A stretch of 64,000 nucleotides of DNA from Massilia agrisoli (GCF_020831365.1 NZ_JAJHPV010000021.1:389339-453338); one strand, 5' to 3'. Shown: positions 9,380 to 19,161, counted from the stretch's first letter. Notes: a model not told the origin generated them from the letters alone. Program-made: numbers and translations.

Positions 9380-10689
9380 AACTACATATCAAGAATGGTC
9401 GATTGATCGACCCGGCAAACGGCATTGACGCAGTCACCGATTTGTTCATTGACGGCGGCGTGGTTGCCGCAACCGGCACGGCGCCGGCAGGCTTTGAAGC
9501 CGAGCGCGTCATCGACGCCACCGGCCTGGTGGTCGCTCCTGGCCTGGTCGACCTGTCGGCGCGCCTGCGCGAGCCGGGCTACGAGTACAAGGCGACGCTG
9601 GAATCGGAAATGCAGGCGGCGGTGCAGGGCGGCGTGACCAGCCTGGTGTGCCCGCCCGACACCGACCCGGTGCTCGACGAGCCGGGCCTGGTCGAGATGC
9701 TCAAGTACCGCGCGCGCAACCTGAACCAGGCGAACGTCCATCCGCTGGGCGCGCTGACGATGGGCTTGCAGGGCAAGGCGCTGACCGAGATGGCCGAATT
9801 GACCGAAGCAGGCTGCATCGGCTTCGCCCAGGCCGAGGAACCGATCGAGGACACCACCGTGCTGCTGCGCGCAATGCAGTACGCGAAAACCTTCGACTAC
9901 ACCGTCTGGCTGCGTCCGCAGGACGCGCACATCGGCCGGGGCGGCATCGCCCACAGCGGCCCGCTGGCGTCGCGCCTTGGCCTGTCCGGCGTACCCGTGA
10001 TGTCCGAGACTATTGCGCTGCACACGATTTTCGAGCTGGTGCGCTCGACCGGCGCGCGGGTTCACCTGTGCCGCATGTCGTCGGCCGCGGGGCTTGACCT
10101 GGTACGCGCCGCCAAGAAGGAAGGCCTGCCAATCACTTGCGACGTCGGCGCGCACCATGTGCACATGACCGACGCCGATATCGGCTTCTTCGACTCGAAG
10201 GCGCGCGTGGCGCCGCCGTTCCGCAGCCAGCGCGACCGCGACGCGATCCGCGCCGGGCTGTTCGACGGCACCGTCGACGCCATGTGCTCGGACCATACGC
10301 CGGTCGATGACGACGAAAAGCTGCTGCCGTTCGCGGAAGCCTCGCCGGGCGCGACCGGGCTGGAACTGCTGCTGTCGCTGGCGCTGAAGTGGGCTGACGA
10401 TTACGCCGCAAGCCAGCATGCCGAAGCAGGTTCGCAGTCACCGCTGTCGCGCGCGATTGCGCGCATCACGGCTGATGCAGCCCGTGTTGCGGGCCTGAAG
10501 GCGGGTACGCTGGCGCCTGGCGCCGCCGCAGACGTGGTGGTGTTCGATGCGGGCGCGCGCTGGAAGGTGGAAGCGTCTGCCCTCGCCAGCCAGGGCAAGC
10601 ACACGCCGTTCGTCGGCTACGAGCTGACCGGGCAGGTGCTCACGACGATCGTCGCGGGCCACGTGGCCTACGAACGCCAAGCCAAATAG
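9376..10689 (+). CDS. pyrC': Dihydroorotase-like protein, probably non-catalytic (PyrC')
   Basis: A 437-residue amidohydrolase-fold protein homologous to class I dihydroorotase, overlapping pyrB by four bases (ATGA). The canonical metal motif DxHxHLREPG reads [10 protein letters not shown] at residues 59-68, so both zinc-binding histidines are replaced (Ser61, Arg63). A later His also looks replaced: [11 protein letters not shown] where active enzymes have HxxHxS. The AHHVHMTD and CSDHTP segments are retained. In Pseudomonas such a PyrC' is inactive but required for PyrB assembly, and an active pyrC is encoded elsewhere. I infer the same here. The common database name would be dihydroorotase, but activity should not be assumed. 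Confidence 0.9.
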   Translation: MKLHIKNGRLIDPANGIDAVTDLFIDGGVVAATGTAPAGFEAERVIDATGLVVAPGLVDLSARLREPGYEYKATLESEMQAAVQGGVTSLVCPPDTDPVLDEPGLVEMLKYRARNLNQANVHPLGALTMGLQGKALTEMAELTEAGCIGFAQAEEPIEDTTVLLRAMQYAKTFDYTVWLRPQDAHIGRGGIAHSGPLASRLGLSGVPVMSETIALHTIFELVRSTGARVHLCRMSSAAGLDLVRAAKKEGLPITCDVGAHHVHMTDADIGFFDSKARVAPPFRSQRDRDAIRAGLFDGTVDAMCSDHTPVDDDEKLLPFAEASPGATGLELLLSLALKWADDYAASQHAEAGSQSPLSRAIARITADAARVAGLKAGTLAPGAAADVVVFDAGARWKVEASALASQGKHTPFVGYELTGQVLTTIVAGHVAYERQAK

Positions 10690-10697
10690 CACCTCGC

Positions 10698-10792
10698 CGT
10701 CGTTCCCGCGAACGCGGGAACCCATACCCTGCGTGCATTGACGCTCAGTATGGGTTCCCGCGGGGCCGCCGAGACGTTCGCGGGAACGACGG
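10698..10792. repeat. REP-like palindrome pair (family 1, copy A)
   Basis: Two inverted arms. The left arm starts CGTCGTTCCCGCGAACGCGG and ends in CCCATA at 10726. The right arm runs from TATGGGTTCCCGC at 10749 to CGGGAACGACGG, with about 14 extra bases inserted. Each arm is itself a GTTCCCGC/GCGGGAAC hairpin. Similar units occur at 22022-22048 and 60805-60887. Confidence 0.85.
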
Positions 10793-10812
10793 TGCCACTG
10801 TACTGGTCCACA

Positions 10813-11541
10813 TTGAATCTTCGACTCACCTTACGCCTTGCCCGTATCCTACTGCACCTGCTGGAGGGGCTGGTAACCTGCGCTATCGTTTTCCCGTGGG
10901 TTGGAACTGGCCGCCGCAGCGCGCGTATCCAGAACTGGTCGCGCCGCCTGCTGGCGATCTGCAAGGTCACCGTCGCGGCGCCTTCGGGCGCGCCGGCCTT
11001 GCATCACGCGCTGATCGTCGCCAACCATGTGTCGTGGCTCGACATTTTCGTCATCAATTCGGTACACCCGTGCCGCTTCGTCGCCAAATCCGAAATCCGC
11101 GAATGGCCGGTGCTTGGCTGGCTGGTCGAACAGGCCGGCACCGTGTTCATCGCGCGCGGCAGCCGGCGCGACCTGCGTAGCGTGTTCAAAGGGATTGTCG
11201 CCGCGCTCCAGATGGGCGCGCGCGTCGCCTTTTTCCCTGAAGGGACGACCGCGCCGCAGGGTACCGTCCTGCCGTTTCATGCCAACCTGTTCGAGGCCGC
11301 GGTGGACGCAAAAGTGCAGGTGCAGCCCTACGCGCTCAGGTATCTCGATGCGAATGGCGCGCTGCACCCGGCGGTGGACTTCGTCGGCGACATGACCTTC
11401 GTGCAGAGCGTGATGGCCATCCTCGCATCCGGGTCGATCCGCGCGGAGCTGGTTCGCCTCGCGCCGATCGACGCCGCCGGCGCGCACCGGCGCGAACTGG
11501 CGGACCGGGCCCACGGCGCCATCCAGGGCGCGCTCGGCTGA
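10813..11541 (+). CDS. plsC: 1-acyl-sn-glycerol-3-phosphate acyltransferase
   Basis: A 242-residue membrane-associated enzyme that acylates lysophosphatidate in phospholipid synthesis. The catalytic HX4D motif NHVSWLDIF and the substrate motif FFPEGTTAPQG are both present, with a hydrophobic N-terminal helix. Start choice is uncertain. ATGs at 10738 and 10750 lie inside the REP element and are unlikely. GTG 10792 and TTG 10813 remain; TTG 10813 gives an N-terminus (NLRLTLRLARILLHLLEG) of usual family form and length, but there is no convincing Shine-Dalgarno sequence. It ends directly against convergent apaH with no gap. A second paralogue is at 22999-23739. Confidence 0.87.
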   Translation: MNLRLTLRLARILLHLLEGLVTCAIVFPWVGTGRRSARIQNWSRRLLAICKVTVAAPSGAPALHHALIVANHVSWLDIFVINSVHPCRFVAKSEIREWPVLGWLVEQAGTVFIARGSRRDLRSVFKGIVAALQMGARVAFFPEGTTAPQGTVLPFHANLFEAAVDAKVQVQPYALRYLDANGALHPAVDFVGDMTFVQSVMAILASGSIRAELVRLAPIDAAGAHRRELADRAHGAIQGALG

Positions 11542-12390
11542 CTACTTCTTCTTGCCGCTGTGCGGCTTGTATTCCGGGCAGTCGACCTGCAGCAGGCGGC
11601 GGTCGTCAAGGCATACCGCGGTCAGCTTGCCGCCCCAGACGCAGCCACTGTCGAGGCCAATAACGTCGTCGCGCATCAGGAGGCCCAGCGCCGACCAGTG
11701 GCCGAACACCACGGTCACGTCGTGCGTCTGGCGGCCTTCCAGGTCGAACCACGGCAGCAGGCCTGACCCTGCCGGCGCAGCGGCGCTTTCTTTCTGCTTG
11801 AAGTCCATCACGCCGCCAGGGGTGCACAGGCGCATGCGGGTCAGCGCGTTGACGATGCAGCGCAGGCGCGCGATGCCGGTCAGCGACTCGTCCCAGCGAT
11901 CCGGGGTGTTTCCATACATCTGGGCGAGGAAATCGCGCCAGCCGGCCCCGCGCAAGGCCGCTTGCACTTCCGCGGCCAGCGCCATCACTTTGTCGGCGGA
12001 CCATTGCGGCAGCACGCCCGCATGCACCAGCAGGCAGCGGCCGGAGCGCAGCGCCAATGGACGCTGGCGCAGCCAGCCGACCAGTTCATCGCGGTCGGGC
12101 GCGGCCAGGATGGGGTCAAGCGTGTCCGACGGCGACACCGCCTGCGCGCCCGCGGCCACCGCCAGCAGGTGCAGGTCGTGATTGCCGAGCAGGGCTTCGA
12201 CCCGTCCGCCGCTGGCCTCCTGCAGCGCGCGCACGCGGCGCAGCGCGCCGAGCGAGTCCGGGCCCCGGTTGATCAGGTCACCGACAAAAAGGATGCTGGC
12301 GTCGCCTTGCGCATCTGCGTGTATCCGGTCGAGCAGCAGTTGCGCTTCATGGGCGCAGCCCTGCAAGTCGCCGATGGCGTAAGTCCTCAT
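11542..12390 (-). CDS. apaH: Symmetrical bis(5'-nucleosyl)-tetraphosphatase
   Basis: A 282-residue metallophosphatase that hydrolyses Ap4A to two ADP. It can also remove Np4 caps from RNA in other bacteria. The phosphoesterase motifs appear in order: GDLQGC near residue 7, GDLINRGPDS near 37, GNHD near 69, and a late GHWSALG. Length matches E. coli ApaH (280). It is convergent with plsC and divergent from the rml operon. The 91-base gap to rfbB is AT-richer and must hold both promoters. Confidence 0.96.
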   Translation of the reverse strand: MRTYAIGDLQGCAHEAQLLLDRIHADAQGDASILFVGDLINRGPDSLGALRRVRALQEASGGRVEALLGNHDLHLLAVAAGAQAVSPSDTLDPILAAPDRDELVGWLRQRPLALRSGRCLLVHAGVLPQWSADKVMALAAEVQAALRGAGWRDFLAQMYGNTPDRWDESLTGIARLRCIVNALTRMRLCTPGGVMDFKQKESAAAPAGSGLLPWFDLEGRQTHDVTVVFGHWSALGLLMRDDVIGLDSGCVWGGKLTAVCLDDRRLLQVDCPEYKPHSGKKK

Positions 12391-12481
12391 TCCTGTTTAC
12401 CCATATGATGAAATTACTAAGAAGAGCGCAAGTTTCGCATAGAATTATGCCTTCGGATCAACAACCCAGGCGGGATACTTC

Positions 12482-13549
12482 ATGATTTTCGTTACCGGCG
12501 GCGCCGGTTTCATCGGCTCGAATTTCGTCCTCGACTGGCTTGCGCAGTCGGGCGAGGGCATCGTCAACGTCGACAAACTGACTTACGCCGGCAACCTGGA
12601 CAACCTTGTTTCGCTGCAGGGCGACGCGCGCCACCACTTTGTGCGCGGCGATATCTGCGATGGCGACGCGATGCTGGCGCTGCTGGAACAATACCGGCCG
12701 CGCGCGCTCGTGCATTTTGCCGCCGAAAGCCATGTCGACCGCTCGATCCACTCTCCTTCCGCATTCATCACGACTAATGTGAGCGGTACCTTCGCATTGC
12801 TTGAAGCGGCCCGCGCGTATTGGAATACGTTGACCGGCAGGGAAAAGGACGAATTCCGCTTCGTGCATATTTCGACCGACGAGGTGTACGGCTCGCTGGG
12901 CGAAAACGACGCGCCATTTACCGAAATGACGGCTTATGCGCCAAACAGCCCGTATTCCGCATCGAAGGCATCGTCCGACCACCTGGTGCGCGCCTATTTC
13001 CATACCTATGGCCTGCCCACGATTACCACCAATTGTTCAAACAATTACGGGCCTTACCAGTTCCCTGAAAAGCTGATCCCGCTGGTGATGGCCAATGCCC
13101 TCGCCGGCAAACCGCTGCCGATCTATGGCGACGGCGGCCAGGTTCGCGACTGGCTGTATGTAAGCGACCACTGCGCGGCGGTGCGGCGCGCGCTCGAAGC
13201 CGGCCGGCCGGGCGAGGTGTATAACGTCGGCGGCTGGAACGAAATGAAGAATATCGACGTGGTGCGCACGCTTTGCGCCATTCTCGACGAGCTCAGGCCG
13301 GCACCGGGCCGCAGCTACGCCAGCCAGGTCAGGTTTGTGGCGGACCGTCCCGGCCACGACCGCCGCTATGCCGTCGACGCCGGAAAGATCGAACGCGAAC
13401 TCGGGTGGAAGCCAGTTGAGACATTCGACACCGGCATTCGCAAAACCGTGCAATGGTATCTGGACCATCAGGACTGGGTGGCCAATGTGCAGTCGGGCGC
13501 CTACCTGTCATGGGTCGAGCAAAATTACGCGAAACGGGAGGCCAGTTGA
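12482..13549 (+). CDS. rfbB: dTDP-glucose 4,6-dehydratase
   Basis: A 355-residue SDR enzyme, second step of dTDP-L-rhamnose synthesis. The NAD-binding [11 protein letters not shown] motif is at residues 7-17. The STDEVYG segment and the catalytic [10 protein letters not shown] (YxxxK) lie near 135-170. It is the first gene of an rmlBACD operon of four overlapping genes. Its TGA stop lies within the TTGA of the rfbA start. Confidence 0.97.
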   Translation: MIFVTGGAGFIGSNFVLDWLAQSGEGIVNVDKLTYAGNLDNLVSLQGDARHHFVRGDICDGDAMLALLEQYRPRALVHFAAESHVDRSIHSPSAFITTNVSGTFALLEAARAYWNTLTGREKDEFRFVHISTDEVYGSLGENDAPFTEMTAYAPNSPYSASKASSDHLVRAYFHTYGLPTITTNCSNNYGPYQFPEKLIPLVMANALAGKPLPIYGDGGQVRDWLYVSDHCAAVRRALEAGRPGEVYNVGGWNEMKNIDVVRTLCAILDELRPAPGRSYASQVRFVADRPGHDRRYAVDAGKIERELGWKPVETFDTGIRKTVQWYLDHQDWVANVQSGAYLSWVEQNYAKREAS

Positions 13550-14436
13550 ATAGCAGGGCGCGCAAGGGAATTATCCTGGCCGGCGGATCGGGAACCAGGC
13601 TGTATCCCGTGACCATGAGCGTATCGAAGCAGTTGCTGCCGATTTACGACAAGCCGATGATTTACTATCCGCTGACCACGCTGATGTTGGCTGGAATCCG
13701 CGACATCCTGATTATCTCGACGCCGCAAGATACGCCGCGATTCCAGGATTTGCTGGGTGACGGCTCGCAGTGGGGCATCAGCCTCAGCTACGCGGTGCAG
13801 CCGGAACCGGAAGGCCTGGCGCAGGCATTCGTGATCGGGCGCGATTTTGTCGGCGGCGGGCCGTCGGCGCTAATCCTTGGCGACAATATCTATTATGGAC
13901 ATGGCCTCGACCAGAAGCTGAGCGTGGCCAATGCGCGCACCGCTGGCGCCACCGTGTTTGCGTACCACGTGCTCGACCCGGAGCGTTATGGCGTGGTTGA
14001 ATTCGACGCCGGGCAGCGTGCCGTCTCGATCGAGGAAAAACCGCGCCAGCCAAAGTCCAATTACGCGGTCACCGGGCTGTATTTTTATGACAGCCAGGTG
14101 TGCGACATCGCCGCGTCGATCAAGCCGTCGGCGCGCGGCGAACTGGAAATCACCGATGTCAACCGGACTTATCTTGAAGCGCAACAGCTATCGGTGGAAG
14201 TCATGGGGCGCGGCCTGGCCTGGCTCGATACCGGCACCCACGAATCGCTGCTCGAGGCCTCGCAATTCATCGCCACCATAGAAAAGCGCCAGGGCCTGAA
14301 AGTGGCGGTGCCCGAAGAGATTGCCTACCGCAAGGGTTATATCGATGCGCAAGCGCTCGAGCGGCTGGCCGATCCACTGAAAAAAAACGGCTACGGCCAA
14401 TATCTGCTCCGCGTGCTCAACGATAAGGTATTTTGA
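13546..14436 (+). CDS. rfbA: Glucose-1-phosphate thymidylyltransferase
   Basis: A 296-residue nucleotidyltransferase, first step of dTDP-rhamnose synthesis. The signature [16 protein letters not shown], the [15 protein letters not shown] segment and [10 protein letters not shown] are present. The start is taken as TTG at 13546, overlapping the rfbB stop as TTGA, with GGGAGG about six bases upstream; an ATG at 13510 lies inside rfbB and adds residues alien to the family. It is cytosolic and supplies dTDP-glucose to RfbB. Confidence 0.95.
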   Translation: MNSRARKGIILAGGSGTRLYPVTMSVSKQLLPIYDKPMIYYPLTTLMLAGIRDILIISTPQDTPRFQDLLGDGSQWGISLSYAVQPEPEGLAQAFVIGRDFVGGGPSALILGDNIYYGHGLDQKLSVANARTAGATVFAYHVLDPERYGVVEFDAGQRAVSIEEKPRQPKSNYAVTGLYFYDSQVCDIAASIKPSARGELEITDVNRTYLEAQQLSVEVMGRGLAWLDTGTHESLLEASQFIATIEKRQGLKVAVPEEIAYRKGYIDAQALERLADPLKKNGYGQYLLRVLNDKVF

Positions 14437-14981
14437 TGAAAGTTACGCCCACCTCCATGCCGGAAGTCCTGGTATTCGAGCCGACTGTCTTCGGTGATGA
14501 CCGCGGCTTTTTCTATGAAAGCTATAACGCGCGCCAGTTTTCGCAAATGACGGGCCTGTCGGTCAATTTTGTCCAGGATAACCATTCGCGCTCGGCCAAA
14601 AACGTTTTGCGCGGGCTGCATTACCAGATCCGCCAGCCGCAGGGCAAACTGGTGCGGGTGGTATCGGGCGCGATTTTCGACGTGGTCGTCGATATCCGCG
14701 CCTCGTCGCCGTTTTTCGGCCGCTGGGTAGGTGTCGAGCTGTCCGCCGAAAACCGCCGCCAGCTGTGGGTGCCGCCCGGTTTTGCACACGGCTTCGTGGT
14801 CACCAGCGATAACGCCGAATGCCTCTACAAGACCACCGATTACTGGTCGCCCGAGCACGAGCGTTCGATCCTGTGGAACGACCCGGCGCTGGCCATCGAA
14901 TGGCCGCTGTCCGGTACGCCTATGTTGTCGGGCAAAGATAGCCAGGGCAAGCTGCTTGCCGACGCCGAAGTATTCCCATGA
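14436..14981 (+). CDS. rfbC: dTDP-4-dehydrorhamnose 3,5-epimerase
   Basis: A 181-residue cupin-fold epimerase, third step of dTDP-rhamnose synthesis. Family motifs include DDRGFFYESYNARQF near residue 20, the catalytic-His segment VLRGLHYQ near 57-64, and FAHGFVV near 117-123. The ATG shares a base with the rfbA stop (TGATG). It overlaps rfbD by four bases. Confidence 0.96.
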   Translation: MKVTPTSMPEVLVFEPTVFGDDRGFFYESYNARQFSQMTGLSVNFVQDNHSRSAKNVLRGLHYQIRQPQGKLVRVVSGAIFDVVVDIRASSPFFGRWVGVELSAENRRQLWVPPGFAHGFVVTSDNAECLYKTTDYWSPEHERSILWNDPALAIEWPLSGTPMLSGKDSQGKLLADAEVFP

Positions 14982-15832
14982 GGATATTGCTGACTGGCGC
15001 GGGTGGGCAGGTCGGCTATGAGCTGGCGCGCAGCCTGCAGCCACTGGGGCAGGTAATGGCCGTGGACCGGTCCGCCATGGACTTGTCCGACCTCGGCCAG
15101 GTCCGCGATGTGATCCGTTCGGTCAAGCCTGGCCTGATCGTGAACGCGGCGGCCTATACGGCGGTGGACAAGGCGGAGTCGGAACCGCAACTCGCACGCC
15201 GCGTCAACGCCGAAGCGCCCGAGGCCATGGCGGTTGAGGCGCGCAAACTGGGCGCGGCGATGGTGCACTATTCGACCGATTACGTGTTCGACGGCAGCAA
15301 GTCCGGCGCCTACGTGGAGAGTGATACGCCCAACCCGCTCAACGTCTACGGACAGAGCAAGCTGGACGGTGAGCAGGCGGTTGCCGCAGCCGGGATCGAC
15401 CACCTGATCCTGCGCACCAGCTGGGTATATGGCATGCGCGGGAAAAACTTCCTGCTGACCATGCTGCGCCTCGCAAAAGAGCGCGACGAGTTGCGCGTGG
15501 TATGCGACCAGCATGGCGCCCCGACCTGGAGCCGGACGGTGGCGGATACCAGCGCAGTGCTGCTGGCCAAGGCCCAACAGGGCGGGCGCGACTGGTGGGC
15601 ACAACACACCGGCCTGTACCACCTGGGAAGCGGCGGCCAGACGACCTGGTGCGGCTTTACCGAAGAAATCCTTGCATTGCAGAAGTTGAACTGCAAGCTG
15701 GTGCCGATCACAACGGCTGATTATCCCTTGCCGGCGCGCCGTCCCCAGAATTCCCTGCTCGATTGCACCCGCTTGCGCGCCCTGTGTGCGTTGCCGGATT
15801 GGCGCGACGCGCTCGCTTTGTGCCTGGAATGA
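14978..15832 (+). CDS. rfbD: dTDP-4-dehydrorhamnose reductase
   Basis: A 284-residue SDR reductase that completes dTDP-L-rhamnose. The NAD(P) motif TGAGGQVGYELA is at residues 5-16. The STDYVFDG motif is near 93-100 and the catalytic YGQSKLDGE (YxxxK) near 125. It is the last gene of the rml operon. The following 268-base gap is AT-rich and has no evident terminator. Confidence 0.96.
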   Translation: MRILLTGAGGQVGYELARSLQPLGQVMAVDRSAMDLSDLGQVRDVIRSVKPGLIVNAAAYTAVDKAESEPQLARRVNAEAPEAMAVEARKLGAAMVHYSTDYVFDGSKSGAYVESDTPNPLNVYGQSKLDGEQAVAAAGIDHLILRTSWVYGMRGKNFLLTMLRLAKERDELRVVCDQHGAPTWSRTVADTSAVLLAKAQQGGRDWWAQHTGLYHLGSGGQTTWCGFTEEILALQKLNCKLVPITTADYPLPARRPQNSLLDCTRLRALCALPDWRDALALCLE

Positions 15833-16100
15833 GCGATAAGGTGGAAATTCATTATTTCGAAATGTAAATCTCCTCGGATATATCGAATGCTGCAAGCACA
15901 ATCTCGGTGCTTTATCGAAAAGCAATTGCCGGTTGTTCAATAAAAGAGTTTGCTGAACTGTCAAGACAGTACCTTCCAATCCGGTACAATCACGGCATTT
16001 GGTGTGGATGTTCCGATCAAGCTGCGGTTGCAGCCGCTATTAACTTACCAGGCAGGGCACGAGCTTGCCGGGGGCTTGTTCTTATAGAATAATAAAATTA

Positions 16101-17198
16101 ATGTTTTCTTTCCTCGTGAGTTTCGTCGCGTCCGCGCTCCTGACCCTGCTGGTAATTAAGCAGGTGAGGCTGCACGGGCGCGCACTCGATACCGATTTCC
16201 TCGGCGTTCAAAAAGTCCATTCGCACGCGGTGGCGCGGATCGGCGGCCTGCCGATTTTTCTCGCGGTCGTGACCAGCGCGGCGATTTCCATCTGGCGCGT
16301 GCCGGACATGTCGGGCTGGCTGCTGGGGCTGTTGTTATGTTCGTCGGTCGCGTTCGCGGCCGGCATCGTCGAAGACTATACCGGCAACGTCAGCGCATCG
16401 CGGCGCCTGTTATTGACGATGGTGGCGGCGCTGCTTGGCTACTTCCTGCTCGACGCGCGCCTGGCACGCATCGATATGCCGTTTGGCGGCTCGCTGGTAT
16501 TCGACTATATCTGGCTGGCCTTGCCCTTCACCCTGCTGGCGGTGGCCGGCATTGCCAACGCCGTCAATATCATCGATGGCTTTAACGGCCTGGCCAGCGT
16601 TGTCACGATCTGCATGCTGATTTCGCTCGCCTATGTGGCGTTCCAGGTGGGCGACGTGTTTGTGCTGGTGGCGGCCCTGATGGTGGCGGGGGCGACTGCA
16701 GGCTTCCTGATTTGGAATTACCCGGTCGGGCTGATTTTCCTGGGCGACGGCGGCGCGTATTTCATCGGATTCATGCTGGGCGAGCTGGCATTGCTGCTGG
16801 TGATGCGCAACCCGCAGGTCTCGACCTGGTATGCCGCCTTGCTGCTGATTTACCCGGCTTTTGAAACCTTATTCTCGGCCTATCGCCGGATGTTTGTACG
16901 CGGGAAGTCACCCGCAATGCCGGACGGTATACATTTGCACAGCCTGATATTCCGCCGCATCGTGCAATGGGCGGTAGGCCGCGCGGAGGCGCGCGCCCTG
17001 ATGCGCCGTAACTCGCTGACATCGCCTTACTTGTGGACGTTTTCACTGATGGCGGTAATACCGGCAACGGTGTTCTGGCGAAATACAGGTATATTGATTT
17101 GTTTCTGTTTATTGTTCGTTATCAGCTACATTTGGTTGTATGCGCGTATCGTTCGATTCAAGTCACCGAGGTGGCTGATAATGTACAAGAAGGACTAG
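16101..17198 (+). CDS. Polyprenyl-phosphate sugar-phosphate transferase (WecA/MraY-like, GT4)
   Basis: A 365-residue integral membrane protein with about 10-11 hydrophobic segments. It has the GT4 motifs: VEDYTGN (DD-type motif) near residue 90, NAVNIIDGFNGLAS near 155-168, LIFLGDGGAYFIGF near 213-226, and HLHSLIFRR near 275. Such enzymes load GlcNAc-1-P or a similar sugar-P onto undecaprenyl phosphate and start O-antigen, ECA or exopolysaccharide synthesis. The sugar cannot be read from sequence. Placement next to rmlBACD suggests a rhamnose-containing glycan. ATG 16101 starts directly in the first membrane helix; the alternative at 16065 adds a non-conserved stretch. Base composition is lower in GC than the core genes. 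Confidence 0.88.
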   Translation: MFSFLVSFVASALLTLLVIKQVRLHGRALDTDFLGVQKVHSHAVARIGGLPIFLAVVTSAAISIWRVPDMSGWLLGLLLCSSVAFAAGIVEDYTGNVSASRRLLLTMVAALLGYFLLDARLARIDMPFGGSLVFDYIWLALPFTLLAVAGIANAVNIIDGFNGLASVVTICMLISLAYVAFQVGDVFVLVAALMVAGATAGFLIWNYPVGLIFLGDGGAYFIGFMLGELALLLVMRNPQVSTWYAALLLIYPAFETLFSAYRRMFVRGKSPAMPDGIHLHSLIFRRIVQWAVGRAEARALMRRNSLTSPYLWTFSLMAVIPATVFWRNTGILICFCLLFVISYIWLYARIVRFKSPRWLIMYKKD

Positions 17199-17277
17199 CA
17201 TTTGTCCGGGATTGTAGTATATTGCGACAATTGGTGATATTTCACTTATTCGTTCAAACCACAACTAAGGAACCATG

Positions 17278-17589
17278 ATGGATCTGTCAAATATGTCCGT
17301 TGGTGATTTGCGTAACCTGCAGGATCAAATCAAACAGGAAATGAAAAAGCGTGAGCACCAGGAAGTCGCAAAGGCTCGCGAACAAATCATGGCTATCGCG
17401 CAAAGCGTCGGCGTACCTTTGAAAGACCTGATCGGCACCGGCGCGCGCGGCGGTAAAACTGGCAGCGTCGCGGTCCGTTATCGCCACCCTGACAATTCAG
17501 CCCAGCAGTGGACCGGCCGCGGCCGCCAGCCAAAGTGGGTCAAGGAATGGGTTGAAGGCGGCAAATCGCTGGACAAGCTGCGCGTTTAA
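17278..17589 (+). CDS. H-NS family nucleoid-associated protein
   Basis: A 103-residue H-NS/BpH3-type xenogeneic silencer. The N-terminal half is a coiled-coil oligomerisation helix (LRNLQDQIKQEMKKREHQE). The C-terminal DNA-binding motif QQWTGRGRQPKWVKEW matches the AT-hook-like loop of the family. Of two adjacent ATGs, 17278 is better spaced (six bases) from AAGGA than 17275. The gene sits directly behind the lower-GC polysaccharide genes, the type of DNA such proteins usually bind. The 79-base upstream gap is AT-rich. Confidence 0.9.
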   Translation: MDLSNMSVGDLRNLQDQIKQEMKKREHQEVAKAREQIMAIAQSVGVPLKDLIGTGARGGKTGSVAVRYRHPDNSAQQWTGRGRQPKWVKEWVEGGKSLDKLRV

Positions 17590-17600
17590 GCCAGTCCCAT

Positions 17601-17651
17601 GTAGCGGCACGACTCGCGGGCGCATTTCCCAAGCGCCCCGCTTGCCGCTAC
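17601..17651. repeat. Long imperfect hairpin downstream of the H-NS gene
   Basis: GTAGCGGCA at 17601-17609 pairs with TGCCGCTAC at 17643-17651, and inside it GGGCGC (17618-17623) pairs with GCGCCC (17633-17638). There is no T-tract, so a classical Rho-independent terminator is not supported. It could protect the hns mRNA 3' end or mark the boundary before the next promoter. Confidence 0.6.
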
Positions 17652-17778
17652 AATATGATGTGTTCTATTCAATCTAATTCCCTTAGCTTCCGACGGTTTC
17701 CCTTGTTTGCCGCGCCCGCGATTGAACCGGGCCGCGCAGGGTCCGCGCGCCGCGTTTAATTCAAAGGTAAAAACAAAC

Positions 17779-19161
17779 ATGGTTTCTCTTTCCAAGACGA
17801 TTTTCAAGGCCTATGACATCCGCGGCGTCATTGGCAGCACGCTCGACGCCGGTATTGCGCGCCAAATCGGTATCGCATTTGGCAAGGCCGCGCTGGCCAA
17901 GGGCGAGCGCAAGGTCGTCATCGGCCGCGATGGCCGCCTGTCGGGTCCCGAACTGTCGGCGGCCCTCGCCGCCGGCCTGCAGCACGCCGGCGTCGACGTC
18001 ATCGACCTGGGCATGGTCGCCACCCCGATGGTCTACTTCGGCACCAATGTGCTCGGCGCAGCCTCCGGCATCATGGTCACCGGCAGCCACAACCCGCCTG
18101 ACTACAACGGCTTCAAGATGGTGCTGGCCGGCGAAGCGATCCACGGCGACACCATCCAGGCGCTGTACCAGGCCATCGCCAGCGGCGACGGCGCAGCCGC
18201 CGACATCCCGGGCAGCTACAGCACCCACGACATCCGCGCCGCTTACATCGAGCGCATCCTGGCGGACGTGAAGATTTCGCGCCCGATGAAAATCGCGGTC
18301 GACTGCGGCAACGGCGTGGCCGGCGCTTTCGCGGGCGACCTGTACCGCGGCATGGGCTGCGAGGTCATCGAGATGTTCTGCGAAGTCGATGGCACCTTCC
18401 CGAACCACCATCCGGACCCGGCCCACCCGGAAAACCTGCAGGACCTGATCCGCGTGCTGCAGGAGACCGACGCCGAGATCGGCCTGGCCTTCGATGGCGA
18501 CGGCGACCGCCTGGGCGTCGTCACCAAGGACGGCCAGATCATTTATCCGGACCGCCAGATGATGCTGTTCGCGGCCGACGTCCTGTCGCGCAATCCGGGC
18601 GCCGAGATCCTGTACGACGTCAAGTGCACGCGCCACCTGGCGCCATGGATCGAAAAGCACGGCGGCCGCCCGCTGATGTGGAAAACCGGCCACTCGCTGG
18701 TCAAGGCCAAGCTGCGTGAAACCGGCGCGCCACTGGGCGGCGAGATGAGCGGACACATCTTCTTCAAGGACCGCTGGTTCGGCTTCGACGACGGCCTGTA
18801 CTCGGGCGCGCGCCTGCTCGAGCTGCTGACCCGCGTGGAAGACCCGTCGGCGCTGATGAACGCGCTGCCGCAGTCCGACAGCACGCCCGAGCTGCACCTG
18901 CACCTGCAGGAAGGCGAGAACGTCGAGCTGATCGAAAAGCTGCGCACCGGCGCGACCTTCACGGGCGCCGAGCGCATCATCACCATCGACGGCCTGCGCG
19001 TCGAATACGCCGACGGTTTCGGCCTCGCGCGTTCGTCGAACACCACGCCGGTCGTCGTCATGCGCTTCGAGGCGGAGTCGCCGGAAGCGCTGAGCCGCAT
19101 CCAGGGCGAGTTCCGCCGCGTGATCGTGGCCGCCAAGCCTGACGCGCACCTGCCGTTCTGA
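17779..19161 (+). CDS. manB: Phosphomannomutase/phosphoglucomutase (AlgC/ManB-like)
   Basis: A 460-residue alpha-D-phosphohexomutase that interconverts hexose 6- and 1-phosphates, feeding GDP-mannose and glucose-1-P for polysaccharides. Motifs: FKAYDIRG at the N-terminus, the phosphoserine loop GIMVTGSHNPPDYNG near residue 102, the metal site AFDGDGDRLGVV near 240, and the sugar-binding GGEMSGHIFF near 320. The start at 17779 is where family similarity begins. Its glucose-1-P product is the substrate of rfbA upstream. It is followed seven bases later by waaC. Confidence 0.94.
   Translation: MVSLSKTIFKAYDIRGVIGSTLDAGIARQIGIAFGKAALAKGERKVVIGRDGRLSGPELSAALAAGLQHAGVDVIDLGMVATPMVYFGTNVLGAASGIMVTGSHNPPDYNGFKMVLAGEAIHGDTIQALYQAIASGDGAAADIPGSYSTHDIRAAYIERILADVKISRPMKIAVDCGNGVAGAFAGDLYRGMGCEVIEMFCEVDGTFPNHHPDPAHPENLQDLIRVLQETDAEIGLAFDGDGDRLGVVTKDGQIIYPDRQMMLFAADVLSRNPGAEILYDVKCTRHLAPWIEKHGGRPLMWKTGHSLVKAKLRETGAPLGGEMSGHIFFKDRWFGFDDGLYSGARLLELLTRVEDPSALMNALPQSDSTPELHLHLQEGENVELIEKLRTGATFTGAERIITIDGLRVEYADGFGLARSSNTTPVVVMRFEAESPEALSRIQGEFRRVIVAAKPDAHLPF

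Noticed and set aside
7519..10689. PyrR-type attenuator upstream of pyr genes
   Set aside because: Genes overlap with no leader long enough for an anti-terminator/terminator pair.
10738..10812. ATG 10738/10750 as plsC start
   Set aside because: Both lie within a REP element and encode residues not seen in the family.
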